A DNA stretch of 64,000 nt, taken from contig OZ022238.1 in the NCBI GenBank assembly GCA_963978895.1, positions 21,454,732 through 21,518,731 on the forward strand, in the 5' to 3' direction. How positions within the stretch are numbered: the stretch's first letter is position 1; every line of letters begins with the position of its first letter. Made by a program: the position numbers and the translations under genes. The notes under the pieces are model-generated. The model ran no database searches and was not told where the DNA came from. It worked only from the letters and a program-made list of their open reading frames with translations. This document shows positions 1-11,088 of this stretch, piece after piece. Origin of the DNA: Erpobdella octoculata. Lineage: Eukaryota; Annelida; Clitellata; Hirudinida; Erpobdellidae.

Positions 1-895
1 CTCATAATAATAAATAACACTCGGCTTGTAAACCAGCTACTATTATTTGGTTTTGAATTCATTATAGTAGCAAAAGGGTCGCTCGCTATTGAATGATCTT
101 GTTTTTACCGGCCTGCGTCAGTTTTAACTCGACGGCACCAGCGTTAGTTATTTTAATATTGAAATGAGCAAATGATCTCAGAAGTGAAGTTGTAATATGA
201 GGAGATAAAATTTCAATGCACAGTCAGTTATCGTAAACAGTTAATTACATACCTTATTTATAAATTTGAGACATTGCAATGGTCGCTCAATCAGACTAAC
301 AAGGATAAGTACAAAACTGTTAACTGGAAAATTTTAAATATCAGCTATTTATAAAACAAAACAAGTTTTTGGCAAAGTATTCCTACTGACAATTTGTTTT
401 AAAAAACAATTTATTATTGAGTTTGCTCAAAGTTGAATTACTCGATTGATATAATTATAGACTTTTATCACAACGGATTTATTACAAATATTTTCTGCGT
501 AAAACTGTTCTGAGAGTGATAAACCTTTCAAACATATAAAATTTCATTGATCGCTTTTCAAAACGATAAACATTTTCAATAAAGCGTTTTCTGTAATTCA
601 ACGTGAGCTAGTAGAAAACAAGCTGCAATTCAATAACTTTAGTGTAGAATTTATATGACATGATACCGTTCAGAAATTTGAAGTTTTTTGTTCTTCGACT
701 TGCGATTATTAATCTGGTTATACTACTGGAGAAAACCCAGGCTCATAAAAAAGGTTAACAATCTTTTTTTGTTAATTTAAAATTCCACAACTGGTGTTTT
801 AGGACAAAATTATAAATAAGTAGAAAATACTTAATTTTCAATCTGAAGTCAGTTTTTATTCTTTCTTACATACATAAAAACATGTTACATAGGCA
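1..895. other. Unannotated AT-rich DNA
   Basis: I see no convincing ORF, splice-bounded exon, repeat unit or RNA gene here. It is AT-rich sequence with many stops in all frames. It ends where the (ACAT)n tract begins. It could be intron or intergenic DNA of the gene whose exons start at 32792, but nothing in it proves that. Confidence 0.5.
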
Positions 896-1435
896 CATAC
901 ATACATACATACATACATACATACACACACATACATACATACATACATACATACATACATACATACATACATACATACATACATACATACATACATACAT
1001 ACATACATACATACATACATACATACATACATACATACATACATACATACATACATACATACATACATACATACATACATACATACATACTAACATACAT
1101 ACATACATACATACATACATACATACATACATACATACATACATACATACATACATACATACATACATACATACATACATACATACATACATACATACAT
1201 ACATACATACATACATACATACATACATACATACATACATACATACATACATACATACATACATACATACATACATACATACATACATACATACATACAT
1301 ACATACATACATACATACATACATACATACATACATACATACATACATACATACATACATACATACATACATACATACATACATACATACATACATACAT
1401 ACATACATACATACATACATACATACATACATACA
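896..1435. repeat. (ACAT)n microsatellite, left part
   Basis: An almost perfect ACAT tetranucleotide tract with a short ACAC interruption near 924-930 and one single-base break near 1090. The same tract resumes at 4455 after two Helitrons, so it was one locus before insertion. Long open frames across it are only poly-dipeptide readings of the repeat. Confidence 0.95.
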
Positions 1436-2656
1436 TCTATATATATATAAAAGAACATGTCCTGACTGACTGACTGACTGACTGACTGACTGACTGACTG
1501 ACTGACTGACTGACTGACTGACTGACTGACTGACTGACTGACTGACTGACTGACTGACAGATGACTGACTGATAATCAACGCCGAGCTCAAACGCCTCAT
1601 CCTAGGAACGTGAAATTTGGAACTTATATTACTTTTATAGCGTAAACATCCGCTAAGAAAGGATTTTTGAAAATTTTGCTCCTGAGGGGAAAAAACTGGA
1701 AAACAAACTTTTTTCTAAAGCAATGTATATCTCGAAAGCCAAAAATGAGGAGATTTTGAAATTTGGTATATAGATTCTTTTTGAAAAATAAAAAGATACG
1801 TGTTTCACCATTTTTTGAAAATTCGGTTTCCCGGACCTCAAATGTGGGTTGGAAAATTGGGTTATTTGGTTTTTAAAGTAGCTTCTACTCAAAAACTGTT
1901 AATGCTACAGGAGTAAAAATTAGTATTTAGTTTCTACTCCAAAAATAATGAAATACGTGTTTTAGCATTTTTTGAAAATTTGGTTTCCAGGACTTCAAAT
2001 GTGGAGTGGAAAATAGGGTTATTTGGTTTTTAAAGTAACTGCTACTCAACAACTGTAAATACCACAGATGTAAAAATTAGTATTTAGTTTCTATTCTAAA
2101 AATACAGATATACGTGTTTCACCATTTTGTACAAATTTGGTTTCCAGGACCTTAAATGTGGGGTGGAAAATAGGATTACTTCGTTTTTAAAGTACCTTCT
2201 ACTCAAAAACTGTTAAAATCTACAAAAGTAAAAATTAGTATTTAGTTTCTACTCTAAAAATAATGATATACGGGTTTCACAATTTTTTGAAAATTTGGTT
2301 TCCAGGACTTCAAATGTGGGGTGGAAAATAGGGTTATTTGGTTTTTAAAGTAACTGCTACTCAACAACTGTAAATACCACAGATTTAAAAATTAGTATTT
2401 AGTTTCTATTCTAAAAATACCGGGCCGGGCCAAACCTGAAGTCAAGGTGGGACGGGCCGAAGTTTTTCCTCAAGTATATAGAATTTCTAGGCCTGTAAAA
2501 ACGGGCCGGGCCCAAATTAGACGGGCCGTGCCGGGCCAGGAATTTTGGTTTTGAAACGGGCTGGGCCAAGTTGTCGACGGGCCGAGCCGACACCTATGGA
2601 TGCACGGTTCAAATTCTCTAATTTCATGCGAGCGAAGCCGCTACGGGCACTGCTAG
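1436..2656 (+). mobile_element. Non-autonomous Helitron, family A copy 1
   Basis: The element starts with TC (TCTATATATATAAAAG) directly after an A of the ACAT tract. It ends in a short hairpin (AGCG-AAGC-CGCT) about ten bases before the terminal CTAG at 2653-2656. TC start, 3' hairpin, CTRR end and insertion between A and T with no target duplication are Helitron hallmarks. Inside are a (CTGA)n tract near 1462-1557, about five diverged copies of a roughly 157-bp unit (1640-2410), and a CG-rich block (2417-2595) resembling a hAT terminus. There is no Rep/helicase ORF, so it would need an autonomous partner. The next Helitron follows with no spacer. Confidence 0.85.
1640..2410. repeat. ~157-bp tandem repeats inside Helitron A1
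   Basis: Five diverged units recur with spacing of about 155-158 bp. Each contains a TTTTTGAAAATTTGG-like start, a TTTCCAGGACTTCAAATG-like core and a TAGTATTTAGTTTCTA-like end. Internal minisatellites are common in non-autonomous Helitrons and Helentrons. Confidence 0.75.
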
Positions 2657-4454
2657 TCTATATATATAAAAGAACATGTCCTGACTGACTGACTGACTGA
2701 CTGACTGACTGACTGACTGACTGACTGACTGACTGACTGATGACTGACTGATAATCAACGCCGAGCTCAAACGCCTCATCCTAGGAACGTGAAATTTGAA
2801 ACTTATATTACTTTTATAGCGTAAACATCCGCTAAAAAAGGATTTTTGAAAATTTTGCTCCTGAGGGGAAAAAAATGAAAAACAAACTTTTTTCTAAAAC
2901 AATGTATATCTTGAAAACCAAAAATGAGGAGATTTTGAAATTTGGTATATAGATTTTTTTTGAAAAATAAAAAGATACGTGTTTTACCATTTTTTGAAAA
3001 TTCGGTTTCCCGGACCTCAAATGTGGGTTGGAAAATTGGGTTATTTGGTTTTTAAAGTAGCTGCTACTCAAAAACTGTTAATGCTACAGGAGTAAAAATT
3101 AGTATTTAGTTTCTACTCCAAAAATAATGAAATACGTGTTTTAGCATTTTTTGAAAATTTGGTTTCCAGGACTTCAAATGTGGGGTGGAAAATAGGGCTA
3201 ATTGTCTTTTATAGTAACTGCTACTCAAAAACAGTAAATACCACAGATGTAAAAATTATTATTTAGTTTCTTTTCTAAAAAATAAAGATATACGTGTTTC
3301 ACCATTATTTACAAATTTGGTTTCCCGGACCTCAAAATTGGGTTGGAAAATTAGGTTATTTGGTTTTTAAAGTAGCTTCTACTCAAAAACTGTTAATGCT
3401 ACAAAAGTAAAAATTAATATTTAGTTTCTAGATGCTACAGGAGTAAAAATTAGTATTTGGTTTCTACTCCAGAAATAATGATATACCTGTTTTACCATTA
3501 TTTACAAATTTGGTTTCCCGGACCTCAAAAGTGGGTTGGAAAATAGGGTTACTTGGATTTTAAAGTAACTGCTACTCAAAAACTGTAAATGCTACAAAAG
3601 TAAAATTAGTATTTAGTTTCTCCTCTAAAAATAATGATATACGGGTTTCACAATTTTTTGAAAATTTGGTTTCCAGGACTTCAAATGTGGGGTAGAAAAT
3701 AGGGTTATTTGGTTTTTAGAGTAACTGCTACTCAACAACTGTAATTGCCACAGATGTAAAAATTAATACTTAGTATCTACTTAAAAAAAAAGATATACGT
3801 GTTTCATCATTTTTTGGGTTATTTGGTTTTTAAAGTAGCTGCTACTCAAAACTGTTAATGCTACAGAAGTAAAAATTAGTATTTAGTTTCTACTCCAAAA
3901 ATAATGAAATACGTGTTTTAGCATTTTTTGAAAATTTGGTTTCCAGGACCTCAAATGTGGGGTGGAAATAAGGGTTATTTGATTTCAAAATGACTGCTAC
4001 TCACAAACTGTAAGTGCTACATATGTAAAAATTAGTATTTTGAAGTTTTGTGCCGGTTAAAAGTCCAGTTTATCATCGGCCGGGCCAAGCCGTTATTTTA
4101 GAGTCTTCACACGGGCCAGGCCAAACCTTAAATCAAAGTGGGACGGGCCGAGGTTTTTCACCAAGTATATAGATATTTTAGTGATTTTAGGGTCTTCAGT
4201 TTGGCCGGGCCAAACCTGAGGTCAAGGTGGGACGGGCCGAAGTTTTTCATCAAGTATATAGAACTTCTAGGCCTGTAAAAATGGGCCGGGCCTAATTCAG
4301 ACGGGCTGTGTCGGGCCAGGAGTTTGGGTTTTTAAAACGGGCTGGGCTAATTTGTCGACGGGCCGAGCCGAGACCTTAAAAAATGATCTCAACTATGGAT
4401 GCACAGTTCAAACTCTCTAATTTCATGCGAGCGAAGCCGCTACGGGCATGCTAG
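2657..4454 (+). mobile_element. Non-autonomous Helitron, family A copy 2
   Basis: It has the same TC start, (CTGA)n tract (2682-2741), tandem ~157-bp units (about 2840-4040) and 3' hairpin plus CTAG (4451-4454) as copy 1. It starts at the base after copy 1's CTAG, and 4455 returns to the ACAT tract. The two copies are therefore in direct head-to-tail tandem inside one microsatellite. It carries more internal units than copy 1, which explains its greater length. A CG-rich GGGCCGGGCC block near 4070-4375 matches the one in copy 1. There is no coding capacity. Confidence 0.85.
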
Positions 4455-4914
4455 TACATACATACATACATACATACATACATACATACATACATACATA
4501 CATACATACATACATACATACATACATACATACATACATACATACATACATACATACATACATACATACATACATACATACATACATACATACATACATA
4601 CATACATACATACATACATACATACATACATACATACATACATACATACATACATACATACATACATACATACATACATACATACATACATACATACATA
4701 CATACATACATACATACATACATACATACATACATACATACATACATACATACATACATACATACATACATACATACATACATACATACATACATACATA
4801 CATACATACATACATACATACATACATACATACATACATACATACATACATACATACATACATACATACATACATACATACATACATACATACATACATA
4901 CATACATACATACA

Positions 4915-4943
<29 letters not shown>
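4455..4943. repeat. (ACAT)n microsatellite, middle part
   Basis: A perfect ACAT tract continuing the one that stops at 1435. It ends at the degenerate 5' end of the short Helitron B copy. Confidence 0.95.
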
Positions 4944-4945
<2 letters not shown>

Positions 4946-5245
4946 TATAGTGTAGCCCACGTCACTCACTCACTCACTTACTGATTCTGTCACGCTTAGG
5001 TAATTAGTCGTATAGACGATATCGATGTGCACGTAAGAATTTATTGCGCGCAGGAGTGTAATAAAAATTATTATACAATTGTACCTATATACACTCTCAG
5101 TTCTAAAGATCAAAAGTGGCGCTACAATCGAAAAATATTATATAATGAGATTTAAAAAAATTCGTCATTTTTGACGGGCGATTTCTCACTATAATATATA
5201 ATGAAATTTGAAAAAAATCCGTCATTTTTGACGGGCAATCTCTAG
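4944..5245 (+). mobile_element. Short Helitron, family B, with doubled 3' terminus
   Basis: The 5' part (TTATAGTGTAGCCCACGTCA) matches the start of the longer family B copy at 37536, though the TC is lost. The 3' end is a 6-bp hairpin (CCGTCA-TTTT-TGACGG), seven bases, then CTAG (5242-5245), followed by T and ACAT repeat. An earlier near-copy of the hairpin end lies at about 5160-5190 but lacks CTAG, so the terminus is duplicated. No coding sequence is present. Confidence 0.75.
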
Positions 5246-5253
5246 TACATACA

Positions 5254-5890
5254 TTATGTAAAAGATCGCTCACCTTCACAACTTGATCCAAAAATTGAAA
5301 GATAAATTCGAAAGACAATATTTACATTTGGAAAACTTGTGACCGACGTTTTTTCTATTAGAGCCTTCATCATTTCAGCAACAGATTTGTGTCGGCGAAC
5401 ATTCTGGAAAACAAAAGAAGCTCCAGCAAATGCCTTTTCTAGATCTGATGAATACATCTTAATTAATTCGTTTGCTTTTGAAACTATTTCATCAATAAAC
5501 AAAGATCTGTAAAGAAGAAAACTGAACCAGTAATGTAATATTTAATGCTCGCCGTTTTTCCATCTCAATGATAAGTCTGTCTATGATCACATAGAAGGAC
5601 TTAATTGTCACCAGCACTCAAATTTAAACCTGTATCAATATGATTCCCATCCATCACTTTGTCATGAAATCTTTTTCGCACATGTTTGCGTTTTGTGCAT
5701 TCTTTGTAATCAGATTTTTAAGATCTGTTGCCATACTTTTAAAATCTTCGAATTTATTACGTGTTTCATGAAAGTGCTTTGTGAGACTGTCATACAATTT
5801 TATGATAGTGCACAACTCTATGCCAGGCTGCTGCAAAGTTTTATTGGCTATATTAATTTGTTGAAGTAAATTTTTCCAAATCACACACAT
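5254..5890 (-). pseudogene. hAT-type transposase fragment (ZMYM/P52rIPK-like)
   Basis: Two minus-strand open segments (5654-5890, 5254-5502) resemble the middle and C-terminal dimerisation part of the hAT transposases related to ZMYM/52-kDa repressor proteins. The first has a [16 protein letters not shown] helix. The second has DLEKAFAGASFVFQNVRRHK and the typical SFPNVNIVFRIYLSI core leading into a GERSF motif. The frame breaks between them, and the C-terminus is cut off at the Helitron B end. Catalytic residues cannot be judged. The family is recognised from motif pattern only. Confidence 0.65.
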
Positions 5891-5994
5891 TAGGGCAGTC
5901 TCATAATAGTCTAACTTTTTTATTACCTAAGGCCTACGACGATTTCAAAACGGCCCTGGTGCCTAGGACCTACGATGACCTTAATCTGGCCCTG

Positions 5995-6183
5995 CATACA
6001 TACATACATACATACATACATACATACATACATACATACATACATACATACATACATACATACATACATACATACATACATACATACATACATACATACA
6101 TACATACATACATACATACATACATACATACATACATACATACATACATACATACATACATACATACATACATACATACATAC
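5995..6183. repeat. (ATAC)n microsatellite
   Basis: A perfect tetranucleotide tract that ends exactly where the gypsy 5' LTR (TGTTATAT) begins at 6184. It looks like the insertion site of that retroelement. Confidence 0.95.
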
Positions 6184-6543
<360 letters not shown>

Positions 6544-6545
6544 AT

Positions 6546-6563
6546 TGGCGACGAAGGATAGGA
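6546..6563 (+). promoter_or_regulatory. Putative tRNA primer-binding site
   Basis: TGGCGACGAAGG begins two bases after the LTR. Ty3/gypsy elements prime minus-strand synthesis from a tRNA whose CCA end pairs with a TGG here. The minus-strand gypsy at 24757 has the related TGGCGACCAGG, so both probably use the same class of tRNA. Confidence 0.6.
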
Positions 6564-6576
6564 ATAAAATCACGCA

Positions 6577-8478
6577 ATGGCAGATATTCAAAAGATATTT
6601 GAACTTTTTCAGATGCAGATGGAAAAAAGCGAAGAGAGGCACAAGATGCAGATGGAAAAGAGCGAAGAAAGATTCCTAAAGCTAATGAAAGAAAATTCAG
6701 AGAAAGAAAAGGAGCTGAGGAAAGAAAATGCAGAGACACAGAGAAAACTGTTAGAATTGATAGAGTCCCAAAAAAAAAAAAAGACAGAGTCAAAAGAAAC
6801 ACTTTTTGATCGACTACGTCAGAGAGTGGAGAAATTTTCCTACGAACCGGAGGAAGGACGATTTTTCAGTCTGTGGCTTAGACGTTTTGAAGACACTGTC
6901 AAAGGTCACGAAAGACATCTTCCAGAAGAGTCAAGGACTGAACTTCTTCGAACACTATTAGACAACCCCACATATTCAGTTTTTTCTACCAGAATTTCTC
7001 CACGGCTTCCCAGCGACATTGGTTGGGAAGAAACCATCACAACCCTTGAACAACTATTTGGCCCTAAGAAAAGTCTCTTACGACGAAGGTTTGACTTTAG
7101 TCGAATAATTTGTACGTCAGGGAGTGATTTTAACACGTATGGAAATAAGATCATTGCTGCTGCAGAGGCAGCAGAACTTCGAGGAATGTCAGACGAAACA
7201 CATAAATGTGTTCAATATGTAGCAGGACTTCAGGCACAAGAACATGTCGAGATACTTTCCAGGCTGTTACGCATGTTGGATAGCGAAAATAGCAAAAAAC
7301 CTATTACAGTCATTGAATTAATAGCAGAGTCTGAACGACTTAAGACTACACTGGATGATACTAAAACAATCGAAAGACCGGATGTAGAAATTCAGGCCAT
7401 TAACAGATACAGCTCACCTCACCGAAAGCCATTGTCACCACAACATCATGCAGAGCCAAAAACACCATGTCCCATTTGTGGCGGACCACATTGGAAACGA
7501 GAGTGTCCTAACGTTAGACCGACGAGTTCTCCAGATTTTAGCAAATTACGAAAATTTGTATCACGGGATCATCCAAACTGGAGACAAAATTCTTTTACAC
7601 ACAGAGAAAAGAGTGCTTCTAGACAAGACCGATTCATTAACCGAGTTGACAACGGAAATGAAATCAAACAGTACATTGAAGTCATCATCAACGATAGACC
7701 GATTCAACTTTGGTTAGATACAGGAGCCGAAGTGACTCTCATCTCTCGTCCAACATGGATAGCCATCGGTCGCCCCAATCTTACCACAGCGACGGCAAAT
7801 CTAAGCGCAGCAAATGGTCAACCCGTGAAGACCGAAGGAATGTTTGAGACAAAATTTACCGTTGTGAATAAGTCAGGTCAAAAGTACCATGGTCGGGGTA
7901 CTGTTTACGTCACAGATTCAAACGACCTCATGGGAATGCCATGGATAAAACAACTTCCTGACTTTAAAGAACTGATAGAAAACTATTCTGTCATGGAAAT
8001 ACGGAGCTTCAACACAGACGTGGAACGCACAGCCATTACAATCAAATTAAAACACAAATACGCTGATGTGTTCCGACAGGAACTAGGACTGTGCACAAAA
8101 GTTTCAGCTTCCTTACAGCTTAAACCTGGCGCACAACCCATATTTAGAAAGAAACGCCCTGTTCCTGATGCCTCTTTAGAGCAATTGGATAGCGAAATTA
8201 ACCGGTTACTAAAAGAAGGAATAATCTCTCCCGTGGATCACTCTCAGTGGGCAGCACCCATAGTTGCTGTCCGTAAAGCAAACGGCTCCATCCGACTTTG
8301 TGCAGATTTTTCAACGGGCTTAAATGACTCACTGATGCTCCATAGACACCCGTTACATACCATGGATGACGTTTTCACAAAACTAAATGGAGGGACAGTT
8401 TTCTCCCAAATAGATTTTTCAACAAATCATAGACACTATGATCACTGGTCTAGATGGCGTTGCCGCCTATTTAGATGA
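6577..8478 (+). pseudogene. Gypsy element 1 gag-protease-RT (Mag-like), internally deleted
   Basis: One frame encodes an N-terminal Lys/Glu coiled coil (residues ~5-75), a gag domain (~80-290), a CCHC-type zinc knuckle (CPICGGPHWKREC), an aspartic protease with LDTGAEV (Asp at ~381), and the start of reverse transcriptase (RLCADFSTG, HPLHTMDDVFTKLN, FSQIDFS). Just after FSQIDFS the frame becomes nonsense: most of the RT palm is deleted, and the next homologous segment resumes in another frame at 8438. The ATG is 31 bases after the primer-binding site, as expected. The gag-pol fusion, CCHC knuckle and PBS class suggest the Mag branch of Ty3/gypsy. It cannot make active RT. Confidence 0.85.
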
Positions 8479-8772
8479 TGTCATCGTCACGGGACGGACA
8501 TTAGAAGAACACAACACGAACTTAGAGGCTTTATTTGACCGAATTTTAAATTATGGCTTCCGGATTAGAATTGAAAAATGCCACTTGTTAATGACGGAAA
8601 TCACGTACTTGGGAAATGTAATATCAGCTGCAGGCCGTCGTCCCGACCCCAAAAAAATCGATGCAATAATTCGTATGCCTCCACCCAAAGATGTTGGACA
8701 GGTCCGTACTTTTCTTGGACTGATCAGCTATTACAGCTCATTTGTACATTTTGCCACCCGGGTATTACTCGA

Positions 8773-8776
<4 letters not shown>
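8438..8776 (+). pseudogene. Gypsy element 1 RT palm/thumb remnant
   Basis: It resumes after the deletion with a YLDDVIV catalytic motif, then the conserved CHLLMTEITYLGNVIS and PPPKDVGQVRTFLGLISYY thumb region. The frame then ends, because RNase H and the connection region are deleted and the integrase follows in a different frame at 8773. The intact YLDD box shows that decay came by deletion rather than by loss of that active site. Confidence 0.85.
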
Positions 8777-10486
<1,710 letters not shown>

Positions 10487-11074
10487 ACAGTACTCTCTCC
10501 CTCTTTAGTTAAGATTAGACAGTTAGAAGTGGTTAAGAAAAACGTGCAGGAGGTAAACAAAGAGGTGCATCTTGTTTGTAAAGCTATTGAGAAAACTAAT
10601 AATAAAATTAAAATTAGCAACGATTTAGAAGATAGGGCAAATAACATTTTATTATACAGGGTAGCTGAATTAAAAGATCAAGATGTTACGAAATGCGTGT
10701 CTTATGATAAGACGCAAGTTCTTAAGCTATGTTCCCAATTATCAGGGGGGCATATTGGCGAATTTGCTATAAAAGCTATATTTAGACTAGGGGCTAAGAG
10801 TGATAAAATACGACCAATATTGGTAAAATTCAATAATAAAATTGCTAAAAATATTATAATGGAAAATTTAGTTAAGATTAGACAGTTAGATGAAAATCTA
10901 AAAAACGTTGGTATTAGTCACGATCTAAATGTCGAACAAAGATCCGAAAGAAATAGATTGGTGGAAGAAGCTAAAAAACTGCAAAGTGAAAATACGGGGG
11001 AATTCATGTTTCGGGTAAGGGGTCCACCAGAAAATATGAAGGTAATAAAAATAAAAAAGAATGCAATCAGGTAA
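10487..11074 (+). CDS. LINE a ORF1 (coiled coil plus RRM-like protein), 5'-truncated
   Basis: An open frame follows a TAA at 10484 and runs to a TAA at 11072. There is no in-frame ATG near its beginning, so the natural start is missing. The product has a short coiled-coil stretch (VVKKNVQEVNKEV), then a segment of the RRM-like type seen in non-LTR ORF1 proteins (NNILLYRVAE; RPILVKFNNK; GISHDLN), and a basic C-terminus (VIKIKKNAIR). Such ORF1 proteins bind element RNA in the cytoplasmic RNP. A ~25-bp sequence at its start (10505-10528) recurs in the same gene at about 10867-10889, which hints at a rearranged 5' end. Confidence 0.7.
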   Translation, partial: TVLSPSLVKIRQLEVVKKNVQEVNKEVHLVCKAIEKTNNKIKISNDLEDRANNILLYRVAELKDQDVTKCVSYDKTQVLKLCSQLSGGHIGEFAIKAIFRLGAKSDKIRPILVKFNNKIAKNIIMENLVKIRQLDENLKNVGISHDLNVEQRSERNRLVEEAKKLQSENTGEFMFRVRGPPENMKVIKIKKNAIR

Positions 11075-11088
11075 ACGTTTTGAACATT

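Noticed and set aside
896..1435. Long frames encoding (MYVC)n and (YIHT)n
   Set aside because: They are translations of the ACAT microsatellite on both strands, and every frame is open because the unit contains no stop. No gene is implied. The same applies to 4456-4943, 5995-6183, 24921-26326, 29828-31063, 32296-32590, 34588-35461 and 56541-57060.
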